Source: Oceanobacillus jordanicus (GTDB lineage Bacteria; Bacillota; Bacilli; Bacillales; Amphibacillaceae). From it: a stretch of 64,000 nt of DNA. Of this stretch, positions 1 through 8,523 are shown one piece after another (the stretch's first letter is position 1; each line of letters starts with the position of its first letter). The stretch is from contig NZ_JAIFZM010000004.1 of the NCBI RefSeq assembly GCF_022095695.1, positions 124,001 through 188,000 on the forward strand. Direction: 5' to 3'. The notes beneath the pieces are model-generated. The model made no database searches, was not told the origin of the DNA, and saw only the letters and a list, made by a program, of their open reading frames with translations. The position numbers were made by a program, and so were the translations under genes.

Positions 1-1
1 A

Positions 2-139
2 AAAGCAAAAGATCTGCCAATAGTCAATGAGGGTGTGAAAAAAGGGGCTAGGAACAGTGAAATCTTATTTATCCATCCGAGTGCTACGAATGGAACATTA
101 GTCGAATTCTGCGAGTATAAAGGGCGTAGAGAACAATGA
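2..139 (+). CDS. mce: methylmalonyl-CoA epimerase, C-terminal end (partial)
   Basis: Only the last 45 codons lie in the window; the gene begins before base 1. The frame starting at base 2 stays open to the TGA at 137-139. Its tail contains FIHPSATNGTLVEFCEY, which resembles the conserved end of vicinal-oxygen-chelate methylmalonyl-CoA epimerases, where the Glu of the V/I-E-x-C segment is a metal ligand. The enzyme interconverts (S)- and (R)-methylmalonyl-CoA. The stop overlaps the ATG of the next gene (ATGA), so the two are translationally coupled. It corresponds to B. subtilis yqjC. The identification rests on the tail and on context. Confidence 0.8.
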   Translation, partial: KAKDLPIVNEGVKKGARNSEILFIHPSATNGTLVEFCEYKGRREQ

Positions 140-1677
140 GTCCATCCAAGTACATAAAAGAGCTAGCTAACAAACGGGAACTTGTGGAAACAGGTGGTGG
201 AGAAAAGCGAACTTCTAAGCAACATTCTAAAGGAAAGTGGACGGCCAGAGAACGTCTCACCTATTTACTTGATCCGGGTAGTTTTATAGAAATCCAGCCT
301 TTTTTAACAGAAAGAAAGCCAAGCAATTATCTAGAATCTTTAAATGGCGATGGGGTTGTTGGAGGATTTGGTAAGATATCTGGAAAGGCCGTATATGTTT
401 ATGCTCAAGATTTTACAGTGTTTGGTGGGTCACTAGGTGAAATGCATGGGAAAAAGATAGCAACAATTCTTGACCTTGCTGGTAAAAATCGTTTTCCCGT
501 TATTGGGTTAATTGATTCTGGTGGGGCACGTATTCAAGAAGGGGTTTCCTCATTAGATGGATATGGTCAGATTTTTTACCGAAACGTACTTTATTCTGGT
601 GTTATACCCCAGATTTCTGTCATAATGGGACCAAGTGCGGGTGGGGCAGTATATTCTCCCGCTTTGACAGACTTTGTCATCATGGTAGAAAAAACCTCTC
701 AGATGTTTGTGACAGGACCTAAGGTGATGCAAGAGGTAACAGGAGAGCAAATTACGGCCGAGGAACTGGGTGGCTCTTTTATTCACAGCCAAAAAAGTGG
801 AAATGCCCATCTCACAAAAGCAACAGAAGGGGAAGCATTGGATGCGGTTAAGGAGCTTTTACTGTTTCTACCTGAGCAAAACCAGCAAAAAACGAAGCCA
901 TTACCAATTAATGAAGAAAATCATGAGCGACCAAGATTACTCGAATTGGTCCCGTCTGATAGCAAGACAGCTTATGACGTAAGGAGAATAGTTGAACAAA
1001 TAGTAGATGCAGATTCCTTTATGGAGATTCATGACAAATTTGCAAAGAATATTGTAGTAGGTTTTGCTAGGGTGCACGGAATAGCTATTGGATTGGTTTG
1101 TAACCAGCCGAAGTATAAAGCCGGTGGACTGGACATCGATGCTAGTGATAAAGCAGCGCGATTTATACGTTTTTGTGATTGCTTTCATATCCCACTCATT
1201 ACGTTAGAGGATGTAACTGGTTTCTTACCAGGAGTAAAGCAAGAGCATGAGGGAATTATTCGGCATGGAGCAAAAATTGCCTATGCCTATGCAGAAGCAA
1301 CCGTTCCTAAAATCACGGTTATTTTACGTAAGGCATATGGTGGTGCATTTGTCGCTCTTAATAGTAAATCACTCGGGGCTGATGTAGTCTACGCTTGGCC
1401 GCAGGCTGAAATTGCTGTTATGGGGCCAGAAGGTGCTGTGAGTGTTTTAAACAGTGATGAAATAAAGAAAGCCCAAAACCGAGAAAAAGCTAGAGAAGAG
1501 AAGATAGCCGCCTATCGAGAAAAGCACGCTAATCCTTATACGGCTGCTGCCTTAGGGATGATCGATGATGTGATTTTCCCAGAGAAAACGCGCATTAAAC
1601 TTATTCAAGCTTTGGAAATGATGTATAATAAACAAGTGGAGCGACCAGAAAAAAAACATGGTAACATGCCATTATAG
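136..1677 (+). CDS. yqjD: acyl-CoA carboxylase carboxyltransferase subunit (propionyl/methylmalonyl-CoA type)
   Basis: This 513-residue protein is full length for the biotin-dependent carboxyltransferase beta subunit family. It is predicted to transfer carboxyl from biotin to an acyl-CoA such as propionyl-CoA, or to act in methylmalonyl-CoA decarboxylation. Two crotonase-like halves are visible. The N-half carries IDSGGARIQEG (about 126-136) and GPSAGGAVYSP (about 164-174). The C-half carries LEDVTGFLPG (about 357-366) and RKAYGGAF (about 399-406), the two oxyanion-hole regions. The ATG overlaps the TGA of the epimerase gene, supporting a shared methylmalonyl-CoA pathway. No biotin carboxylase, biotin carrier or mutase gene is in the window. 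Substrate preference cannot be read from sequence. Confidence 0.9.
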   Translation: MSPSKYIKELANKRELVETGGGEKRTSKQHSKGKWTARERLTYLLDPGSFIEIQPFLTERKPSNYLESLNGDGVVGGFGKISGKAVYVYAQDFTVFGGSLGEMHGKKIATILDLAGKNRFPVIGLIDSGGARIQEGVSSLDGYGQIFYRNVLYSGVIPQISVIMGPSAGGAVYSPALTDFVIMVEKTSQMFVTGPKVMQEVTGEQITAEELGGSFIHSQKSGNAHLTKATEGEALDAVKELLLFLPEQNQQKTKPLPINEENHERPRLLELVPSDSKTAYDVRRIVEQIVDADSFMEIHDKFAKNIVVGFARVHGIAIGLVCNQPKYKAGGLDIDASDKAARFIRFCDCFHIPLITLEDVTGFLPGVKQEHEGIIRHGAKIAYAYAEATVPKITVILRKAYGGAFVALNSKSLGADVVYAWPQAEIAVMGPEGAVSVLNSDEIKKAQNREKAREEKIAAYREKHANPYTAAALGMIDDVIFPEKTRIKLIQALEMMYNKQVERPEKKHGNMPL

Positions 1678-1700
1678 TAACTATTGGAGGACTAAAATTT

Positions 1701-2831
1701 ATGACTACAGTAAACCAAGAAAGATTGATCAACGAATTTTTTGAACTTGTCCAAATTGACTCAGAAACAAAATATGAAACAGAAATTGCAGCAGTACTGA
1801 AGCAAAAATTTACAGACCTTGGCGTAGAGGTAATGGAAGATGATGCATCAAAAGTGACTGGCCATGGAGCTGGAAATCTTATTTGCACCTTAAAGGGAAC
1901 GAAGTCAGGTGTAGAGCCAATTTACTTCACTTCTCATATGGATACAGTAGTACCAGGTAAGGGAATTAAGCCTTCCATTGAAGGTGACTATATTGTTTCG
2001 GATGGAACAACAATCCTTGGAGCTGACGATAAAGCAGGCTTAGCGGCAATGCTAGAGGCAATCCGTGTACTTAAAGAGAACAATACAGAACATGGAGATA
2101 TTCAATTTATTATTACAGTTGGTGAAGAATCAGGACTAGTGGGTGCAAAAGCATTGAACCCAGAACACATTATTGCGAAGTATGGCTATGCACTTGATAG
2201 TAATGGAGATGTAGGAGATATCATCGTCGCAGCCCCAACCCAAGCGAAGGTTTTCGCCGTTATAAAAGGAAAAACAGCTCATGCAGGTGTAGCGCCTGAA
2301 AAAGGAATTTCGGCTATCACATTAGCAGCAAAGGCTATTGCTAAAATGCCTTTAGGACGAATTGATGAGGAGACTACAGCTAATATTGGTCGCTTTGAAG
2401 GTGGCAAGCAGACTAATATTGTCGTAGATCATGTGGAAATCCTTGCTGAGGCGAGATCTCTTGTACCAGAGAAAATGGAAGCACAAGTTGCCAAGATGAA
2501 AGAAGCATTCGAAAAAACAGCACAGGAACTTGGTGGTTCAGCTGATGTTCAGATTAACGTTATGTATCCAGGGTTTAAACAAAAGGTAGGAGACCAGGTC
2601 GTTGAGGTAGCTCGCCGTGCAGCAAAGGCATTAGGACGTGAAAGTAAGCTATTACAAAGCGGTGGTGGAAGTGATGCCAACGTAATAGCTGGACATGGTA
2701 TCCCTACGGTTAACCTTGCTGTGGGGTATGAAGAAATTCATACGACTAACGAACGTATCCCAGTAGCAGAACTTGTGAAGATTACAGAGCTTGTCGGTTC
2801 TATTATAGCGGAGGCAGCTAAAGAAGCGTAA
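1701..2831 (+). CDS. yqjE: M20 family peptidase, PepT-like (YqjE)
   Basis: A 376-residue cytosolic zinc peptidase of the tripeptidase T-like M20 branch. Visible metal and catalytic motifs are SHMDT (His79, Asp81), GADDKAG (Asp109/110) and GEESG (catalytic Glu142, metal Glu143), with KTAHAGVAPEKG in the dimerisation region and SGGGSDAN near the C-terminus. A strong GGAGG lies about 10 bases before the ATG. It follows the carboxyltransferase by 23 bases, so it is probably cotranscribed, as in B. subtilis yqjC-yqjD-yqjE. The true substrate is unknown; annotation as peptidase T is a family assignment only. Confidence 0.88.
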   Translation: MTTVNQERLINEFFELVQIDSETKYETEIAAVLKQKFTDLGVEVMEDDASKVTGHGAGNLICTLKGTKSGVEPIYFTSHMDTVVPGKGIKPSIEGDYIVSDGTTILGADDKAGLAAMLEAIRVLKENNTEHGDIQFIITVGEESGLVGAKALNPEHIIAKYGYALDSNGDVGDIIVAAPTQAKVFAVIKGKTAHAGVAPEKGISAITLAAKAIAKMPLGRIDEETTANIGRFEGGKQTNIVVDHVEILAEARSLVPEKMEAQVAKMKEAFEKTAQELGGSADVQINVMYPGFKQKVGDQVVEVARRAAKALGRESKLLQSGGGSDANVIAGHGIPTVNLAVGYEEIHTTNERIPVAELVKITELVGSIIAEAAKEA

Positions 2832-2883
2832 AGGTAGATTGAACAGCATTTTACGTTCGGTAATTGGGTTTAATACCCATTGT

Positions 2884-2925
2884 GAGAAACCCTTTTGAGG
2901 TAAAACCTTAAGAGGGTTTCTCTTT
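2884..2925 (+). terminator. intrinsic terminator after yqjE
   Basis: GAGAAACCCT (2884-2893) pairs with AGGGTTTCTC (2913-2922), and the inner AGGT/ACCT arms also pair. The U-tract is short and interrupted (TCTTTCT). It lies 50 bases past the yqjE stop. Confidence 0.7.
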
Positions 2926-2961
2926 CTATGGTTCATTCGAAGGGACGGTTTATTCCGGTGT

Positions 2962-3032
2962 TGACCCAGGACGGGTCGTTTTTAGCCGGCGTTCTTTTGA
3001 CTCGGCGCTCTTCGCTTTTCTTGTGTTATAAT
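2962..3032 (+). promoter_or_regulatory. small hairpin and extended -10 promoter before dinB
   Basis: A five-base-pair hairpin (GACCC..GGGTC followed by GTTTTT) sits near 2962-2981. Further down is TG-T-TATAAT, an extended -10 element with TATAAT at 3027-3032. No good -35 lies 17 bases upstream. It probably drives dinB, whose ATG is 25 bases after the -10. No LexA-type operator was recognised here. Confidence 0.45.
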
Positions 3033-3057
3033 TGTTAAAGATAATAATAAAGGGTGT

Positions 3058-4314
3058 ATGAAATTGACAGCAAACAATCCTCACAAAGGACGGGTTATTT
3101 TCCATATAGATATGAACTGTTTTTATGCCTCTGTGGAAGCTGCTTACAACCCTGATTTAAAAGGTAAAGCCTTGGCTATTGCGGGTAATCCGGAGGAACG
3201 GAAAGGGATTGTTGTGACAAGCAGTTATGAGGCCCGTGCAAAAGGTGTTAAAACGACCATGACAATTTGGCAGGCAAAAAGGAATTGCCCTGAACTCATT
3301 GTGATGCGTCCAAACTTTGAACGGTACCGTGCGGCATCAAAAGCGCTATTCCGTATTCTATCAGAGATCACGCCAGATGTTCAGCCTGTTTCCATTGATG
3401 AAGGGTATATGGATATAACCCATGTAACCAGTGATCTTACGCCATTACAAATAGCCGATTCATTACAAAAAAGAGTACTTGATGAATTAGACTTACCCTG
3501 TAGTATTGGGATTGCACCTAATAAATTTCTAGCCAAAATGGCCTCCGATATGAAAAAACCATTAGGCATAACGGTTTTAAGAAAAAGGGAGCTGGCTTCA
3601 ACACTTTGGCCACTTCCCATAGGGGAAATGTATGGTGTCGGGGAGAAGACAGCAACGAAATTGATAGAAAAAGGAATAAAAACTATTGGTGATCTGGCAA
3701 AATATAATACGTATGAATTAAAGCAATTACTCGGTATAAATGGGGAACGACTTAAAAACAGAGCAAATGGAATAGATAACAGACCAGTTGACCCAGATGC
3801 CATTTTTGAATTTAAAAGCATTGGAAGCTCACAAACCTTACCCTATGATACAGTTGATGAACAGGAAGTAAGAAGGCTACTTGCGATTCTATCAGAGAAC
3901 GTGGAGCGAAGAATGAAAAGAAAGAATGCAGCAGGGCAGAGTATACAATTAATGATAAGATACCAAGATCGTAAAACGATTACACGGAGCAAAAAGCTTT
4001 ATCGGTATATTGATGCAAAAGATGAAATTATGTATGAAGCAGAAGAACTTTTCCATAAACATTGGAATCAAGAGCCTGTTAGATTGCTCGGCATAACGCT
4101 TCAAGATGTGGAAGTAAAAAAGAATATTGCAAAGCAATTAGACCTGTTTACGTATGAAAAAGAGGCAGGAAAAGAAAAGCTTTATGAAGCAATAGATGGA
4201 TTATCAGAGAAGTATGGTAAGGATGTATTTAAAAAACTAGAAGCGGTTAAAGAGGAAAATCAACCAAGAACTAGTTTTCAAAAGAATTTTCTTGATGATT
4301 ATAAAAAAGAATAG
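3058..4314 (+). CDS. dinB: DNA polymerase IV (Y-family translesion polymerase)
   Basis: A 418-residue Y-family DNA polymerase that copies past damaged bases. The first catalytic motif HIDMNCFYASVEA places Asp18, and SIDEGYMD places Asp114 and Glu115. The little finger follows, and QLDLF at about residues 360-364 is a typical beta-clamp binding peptide. It matches B. subtilis yqjH (polY1) in position. The start has a modest AGGGTG ribosome site close to the ATG; a TTG two codons later is the only near alternative. A strong terminator follows directly. Confidence 0.95.
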   Translation: MKLTANNPHKGRVIFHIDMNCFYASVEAAYNPDLKGKALAIAGNPEERKGIVVTSSYEARAKGVKTTMTIWQAKRNCPELIVMRPNFERYRAASKALFRILSEITPDVQPVSIDEGYMDITHVTSDLTPLQIADSLQKRVLDELDLPCSIGIAPNKFLAKMASDMKKPLGITVLRKRELASTLWPLPIGEMYGVGEKTATKLIEKGIKTIGDLAKYNTYELKQLLGINGERLKNRANGIDNRPVDPDAIFEFKSIGSSQTLPYDTVDEQEVRRLLAILSENVERRMKRKNAAGQSIQLMIRYQDRKTITRSKKLYRYIDAKDEIMYEAEELFHKHWNQEPVRLLGITLQDVEVKKNIAKQLDLFTYEKEAGKEKLYEAIDGLSEKYGKDVFKKLEAVKEENQPRTSFQKNFLDDYKKE

Positions 4315-4353
4315 CTCCCATTTTTCGCTAGGTGAAAAATGGGAGCTATTTTT
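4310..4353. terminator. bidirectional terminator between dinB and the aldehyde dehydrogenase gene
   Basis: A perfect 17-base-pair stem (4310-4326 with 4334-4350) has a seven-base loop and is flanked by T-runs on both strands. It overlaps the dinB stop and ends just before the stop of the convergent aldehyde dehydrogenase gene, so it can serve both. Confidence 0.9.
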
Positions 4354-4354
4354 G

Positions 4355-5725
4355 TTACTTCATAATTCGTTTGATTACAGCCTTGCCCAGTTTGCTTCCA
4401 GGATAACGGAAAGGCACATCAAATTTAGTTGATTGCTTTAGAATACTTTTTTGGTGGGAGAATGTCTTAAAGCTAGATTGACCATGATACTGACCCATTC
4501 CACTATTGCCAACACCACCGAATGGAAGATGAGGGTTTGCTAAATGAAAGATTGTATCATTTATGCTTCCACCACCAAAAGAAAGATATTGAATGACCTG
4601 CTCTTGCGTCTTAATATTTTCTCCAAAATAATAAAGTGCTAGTGGCTTTTCCTGCTTACTAATCATTTCTACAGCTTCTTCTACGTTTGTAAAAGATAGA
4701 ACTGGCAAAACAGGTCCGAATATTTCCTCCTGCATAACACTGTCGTCCCATGAAATTTTATCAAGAATCGTTGGTTCGATCATGAGTGATTGTTTATCTG
4801 CATTGCCCCCATGAAGCAGGGTACCATCTGTTAGATAGCCTAAAATTCGATCGAAATGGCTTTCATTAATGATTTTAGTATAATCAGGATTATTTAAAGG
4901 TTCTTTTCCATAAAAAGACTTAATATATTTTTTCATTGCCTTCAAAAGCTTAAATTTCACTTTTTCGTGCACATAGACATAATCTGGAGCTACACAAGTT
5001 TGGCCAGCATTTGTAAATTTACCCCATACTATACGTTTGGCAGCCAAGTTGATATTAGCATCCTTATCTACTATTGCAGGACTCTTACCACCTAGTTCGA
5101 GTGTGACCGGGGTAAGATGTGTGCTGGCTTGCTTCATCACAATTCTTCCAACTTCTGTGCTACCAGTAAAGAAAATATAGTCAAAACGCTGGCGTAGCAG
5201 TTCTTGGTTCGTTTCTTTTTCACCTTCAATAACCGTAATATAGGAAGGGTCAAATGTACGTTTTATCATACTTGCCAATAAGGAGGAAGTTGCTTTAGCG
5301 TGCTCCGACGGTTTTATTACCACACAATTTCCAGCAGCAATAGCACCAATTGCTGGAGCGAGAGCTAGTTGGAGTGGGTAGTTCCATGGCGAAATAATCA
5401 AGCTAACGCCATAAGGCTCGTGCACAATGTAGTTTTTTGTTCCTTTATGTGTAATAGGAGCAGTGACCTTCGTTGGCTCCATCCAATTCATTAAGTTTTT
5501 TAAAGTAAAGTCGATTTCCGAGTAAAGAAAACCAATCTCAGTAGTATAGGCTTCGTGTTCAGATTTGTTTAGATCTGATCGCAAGGCATGATATATCTCT
5601 TTTTCATGCTTCTTAAGCATCCTTTTCAAGCTTTCTAATGATGCTCTACGAGTCTGATAGTCTCTTGTATTTCCATTTTGATAAAAAGCCCGCTGTTCTT
5701 CTACGATTTGATTGATTGTAGTGAT
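4355..5725 (-). CDS. aldehyde dehydrogenase, apparent ATC start
   Basis: An NAD(P)-dependent aldehyde dehydrogenase of the 455-residue class-3-like branch that oxidises aldehydes to acids. Motifs are SPWNYP, FFTGSTEVG (cofactor), LELGGK (catalytic Glu about 210) and NAGQTCVAPDY (catalytic Cys about 244). The frame stays open upstream of the first usual start codon (TTG at 5629). Those 32 upstream codons encode the family N-terminus, including IVEEQRAFY and TRDYQ. A strong AAGGGGGAG (5740-5732) is followed six bases later by ATC (5725-5723), exactly where ATG is expected. No ATG, GTG or TTG exists there. Starting at TTG would give 424 residues without the N-terminal arm and without a good ribosome site. 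The gene follows rnz with 13 bases between stop and start, so it is the last gene of the operon. Confidence 0.8.
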   Translation of the reverse strand: MTTINQIVEEQRAFYQNGNTRDYQTRRASLESLKRMLKKHEKEIYHALRSDLNKSEHEAYTTEIGFLYSEIDFTLKNLMNWMEPTKVTAPITHKGTKNYIVHEPYGVSLIISPWNYPLQLALAPAIGAIAAGNCVVIKPSEHAKATSSLLASMIKRTFDPSYITVIEGEKETNQELLRQRFDYIFFTGSTEVGRIVMKQASTHLTPVTLELGGKSPAIVDKDANINLAAKRIVWGKFTNAGQTCVAPDYVYVHEKVKFKLLKAMKKYIKSFYGKEPLNNPDYTKIINESHFDRILGYLTDGTLLHGGNADKQSLMIEPTILDKISWDDSVMQEEIFGPVLPVLSFTNVEEAVEMISKQEKPLALYYFGENIKTQEQVIQYLSFGGGSINDTIFHLANPHLPFGGVGNSGMGQYHGQSSFKTFSHQKSILKQSTKFDVPFRYPGSKLGKAVIKRIMK

Positions 5726-5738
5726 GTTGATCTCCCCC

Positions 5739-6665
5739 TTATGAATGTGCAGTGATGTCTAGTTTAAAGAAGTCCGTAGCAAGCTCTGTATTGAAAAATA
5801 TTTGCTTTGCTTCTTGGAGCAAGCGATGGTTATCTTCTCCTTGGTAACGAGAAGAAATATGTGTAAGCACCAATTTCTTAACATTCGCTTGTTTTGCGGC
5901 TTCGGCTGCTTGTGTAGTAGTAGAATGAAAATAATCCCATGCCATCTGTTCCTTTTCCCTATCAAAGGTAGCTTCATGCACAAGGACATTAGCTCCTTTT
6001 ATAAATTCATGGTGTGTTGCCAGGGCACGAGTATCTCCAAGTATAGCTAAAACTCTTCCAGGTTTGTTTGGCCCAATAAAATCTTCACTTACAAGCCGCC
6101 GTCCGTCAGCGATATCCACAAAGGGGTTCTCTTTTATTTGGCTATAGATGGGACCAGGGTGAACGCCATGTGCTTTTAGCCGATCAACAAGAAGTTCTCC
6201 TGGTCGGTCCTTTTCTACAATACGATAACCATAACTGCTTATACCGTGATCGAGCTGTTTGGCAAACACGGTGAACTGATCGTCTTCATAGATTTTACCT
6301 TCAGCAATTTCCTGAATTTCGATAGGGTAACGTAAATGGGTTCCACTGACCTTTAAAGAAGTAGTAACAAAATCCTTTAACCCCTCTGGTCCGTATAAAG
6401 TGACTTTTTCTTCGCCTCCTTGAAAAGATCTACTGCTTAAAAATCCTGGTAAACCAAATACGTGGTCGCCATGTAGATGGGTAATAAAAATTTTATTAAT
6501 CTTTCTAGGCTTAATCGAGGTGTTTAGTATTTGATGTTGGGTTGCTTCACCGCAATCAAATAGCCAAACACTGTTTTGCTCTTGTAAGAGAGTTAAGGCT
6601 ATGGACGTTACATTCCGTTCCTTTGAGGGAACACCTGCGCCAGTCCCAAGAAAAACGAGTTTCAT
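5739..6665 (-). CDS. rnz: ribonuclease Z (tRNA 3' processing endonuclease)
   Basis: A 308-residue metallo-beta-lactamase-fold endonuclease that removes 3' trailers from tRNA precursors. It is the usual length for the short bacterial form. The zinc motif [13 protein letters not shown] gives His63, His65, Asp67 and His68. QLDHG, LGDTRA and LTHISSRY supply the other ligand regions, and the flexible-arm (exosite) segment lies between. GGAGGAATA precedes the ATG. The gene sits between namA and the aldehyde dehydrogenase on one minus-strand transcript, matching the yqjM/yqjK neighbourhood of B. subtilis. Confidence 0.95.
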   Translation of the reverse strand: MKLVFLGTGAGVPSKERNVTSIALTLLQEQNSVWLFDCGEATQHQILNTSIKPRKINKIFITHLHGDHVFGLPGFLSSRSFQGGEEKVTLYGPEGLKDFVTTSLKVSGTHLRYPIEIQEIAEGKIYEDDQFTVFAKQLDHGISSYGYRIVEKDRPGELLVDRLKAHGVHPGPIYSQIKENPFVDIADGRRLVSEDFIGPNKPGRVLAILGDTRALATHHEFIKGANVLVHEATFDREKEQMAWDYFHSTTTQAAEAAKQANVKKLVLTHISSRYQGEDNHRLLQEAKQIFFNTELATDFFKLDITAHS

Positions 6666-6683
6666 AAGTTATTCCTCCATGAT

Positions 6684-7697
6684 TTACCAGCCACGCTCAT
6701 ATTGTTTAGGGGCAGATAGTTTTTCGTTTAATTCAGTAGCAGCCGTTCTTGGCCAATACGGATCTCTCAACAATGCTCTTGCCAGGAAGATTAGATCGGC
6801 GCGTTCATTCTGTATAATTTCCTCAGCCTGCACGCCTGTAGTAATGAGGCCTACAGCACCTGTGGAAATGTTTGCTTCTTTTCTGATCGTCTCACAGCGT
6901 GGAAGCTGATAGCCTGGATAGACAGAGATAGAAGCTGGCACAACACCACCAGAGCTACAATCAATCAACTCAATTCCTTGTTCACGCATTCTACGAGAAA
7001 AATAGACAAAATCCTCCAGACTGTTTCCGCCCTCTGCGTATTCATCGGTAGATATTCGTACAAACAACGGACCATCCCACGCCTGTTTTACTGCTGAAAT
7101 AATTTCCTCGAGTAAACGGTAGCGATTTTCTCTACTACCTCCATAGGAATCTCCACGGATATTTGTTAATGGAGAAAGAAATTGATTAATTAAATAACCA
7201 TGAGCTGCGTGTAGTTCTATAATGTCAAAGTTTGCCTGTTTTGCTCTTTTGCTTGCAGCTTTAAACGCTTCGATCGTTTCCTTGATATCTTCTACAGTCA
7301 TTTGTTGAGGTGTTTTATAGGAATCGTTGAAGGCTAGGGCAGAGGGAGCAAAGATGTTGGAATCTAATTGTGCTTTTCTACCAGCATGCGCCAACTGTAT
7401 AGCTGTTTTGGAACCATAATGATGAATCTGACGGTTTAAATCTGTAAGGCCTTCTACATGATCATCATCCCAAATACCTAGGTCCTGAGAAGAAATGCGA
7501 CCTTCCGGTTGAACAGCTGTTGCTTCAAGCATGATTAATCCAACCTGGCCAACAGCCCGTGAAGTATAATGTGTTACATGGAAAGGAGTAACCTTGCCAT
7601 CTTCTTGGTTACAGGAGTACATACACATTGGTGCCATTACAATTCTGTTTTTTAAGGTTACGTTTTTAAAGTTAATTGGTGAAAATAGTTTAGCCAT
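6684..7697 (-). CDS. namA: NADPH dehydrogenase, old yellow enzyme family (YqjM/NamA)
   Basis: A 337-residue FMN flavoprotein that reduces activated alkenes of unsaturated aldehydes, ketones and nitro compounds using NADPH. The N-terminal MAPMCMYSC contains the Cys (25) and Tyr (27) that tune FMN in YqjM-type enzymes. HAGRKAQ and [16 protein letters not shown] carry the substrate-binding His pair, and [11 protein letters not shown] follows. GGGAGGAAG lies before the ATG. The 18-base gap to rnz implies cotranscription. A detoxification link with the aldehyde dehydrogenase further down the operon is inference. Confidence 0.94.
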   Translation of the reverse strand: MAKLFSPINFKNVTLKNRIVMAPMCMYSCNQEDGKVTPFHVTHYTSRAVGQVGLIMLEATAVQPEGRISSQDLGIWDDDHVEGLTDLNRQIHHYGSKTAIQLAHAGRKAQLDSNIFAPSALAFNDSYKTPQQMTVEDIKETIEAFKAASKRAKQANFDIIELHAAHGYLINQFLSPLTNIRGDSYGGSRENRYRLLEEIISAVKQAWDGPLFVRISTDEYAEGGNSLEDFVYFSRRMREQGIELIDCSSGGVVPASISVYPGYQLPRCETIRKEANISTGAVGLITTGVQAEEIIQNERADLIFLARALLRDPYWPRTAATELNEKLSAPKQYERGW

Positions 7698-7722
7698 GTT
7701 TTCTTCCTCCCGTTATAAAAGA

Positions 7723-8454
7723 TCAGGTGAATAATCTACGATAATCCTTAGCGATATCTGGCACATCAGTAAAAATCGCATCGCATTCCTGGTTGAAACA
7801 GCGTATTAAGTGTGACGGTTTGTTCACGGTATAAACACGAACATTCAGGTGATGCTGTCTGCTTTTCTCCATTAATTGAGAATTTAGCAAGCGATACTTG
7901 ATATGGATAGAGGAAGCGCCGAGATTTTTGGCATACTTAGTAAAATATTTCATTCGCTTTGAATTTAAAAAAGCAATATCGACCTTATTAGTAAGCTCAT
8001 ACAACCTCTTTACGCTCTTTGGATTAAAGGTAGATAATGTGGTACGATTTAATAACTGATAGTTGGTTAATAAATCTAGTACAATCTTTTCTAAGTCCTT
8101 ATAATCTATTTTATTATTTTTTAGTTCAATATTTAAATGTAACGGTTTGTCTTGGACCCATTGTAGGAAATTTTCTAATGAAACAATCTTTGTTCCAATG
8201 AATTTAGTGGAGAACCAAGAACCCATATCGAGATTGGTTAATTGTTCATAGGTTAAGTCCTTAACGTAGCCTTTTCCATCGGAGGTCCGCTTTACGTTTT
8301 CATCATGAATTAATACTGGTACTTTATCCTTTGTTAACTGAACATCTGTTTCGATCCCATCAGCGCCAAACTCAAGCGCTAGTTCAAAGGCTGGCATCGT
8401 GTTTTCCGGTGCGTATTTACTTGCACCACGATGCGCAATAATTTTTGTTTGCAA
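7723..8454 (-). CDS. glycerophosphodiester phosphodiesterase family protein
   Basis: A 243-residue GDPD-family TIM barrel that would hydrolyse glycerophosphodiesters to glycerol 3-phosphate and an alcohol. The signature is complete: IAHRGASKYAPENT (catalytic His, Arg, Glu), GIETDVQLTKD (metal Glu and Asp) and LIHDE (second catalytic His). No signal peptide is seen, so it acts inside the cell. I place the start at TTG 8454 because AGAGGTGA lies six bases ahead; the in-frame GTG at 8463 falls within that ribosome site. It is the first gene of the minus-strand operon and diverges from yqjN. Confidence 0.9.
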   Translation of the reverse strand: MQTKIIAHRGASKYAPENTMPAFELALEFGADGIETDVQLTKDKVPVLIHDENVKRTSDGKGYVKDLTYEQLTNLDMGSWFSTKFIGTKIVSLENFLQWVQDKPLHLNIELKNNKIDYKDLEKIVLDLLTNYQLLNRTTLSTFNPKSVKRLYELTNKVDIAFLNSKRMKYFTKYAKNLGASSIHIKYRLLNSQLMEKSRQHHLNVRVYTVNKPSHLIRCFNQECDAIFTDVPDIAKDYRRLFT

Positions 8455-8523
8455 TAGTTTCACCTCTATATTTAATTGTGTTTTATTTTAGGGCAAAAGT
8501 CAATTTAGACAGGGGGATTTAAA

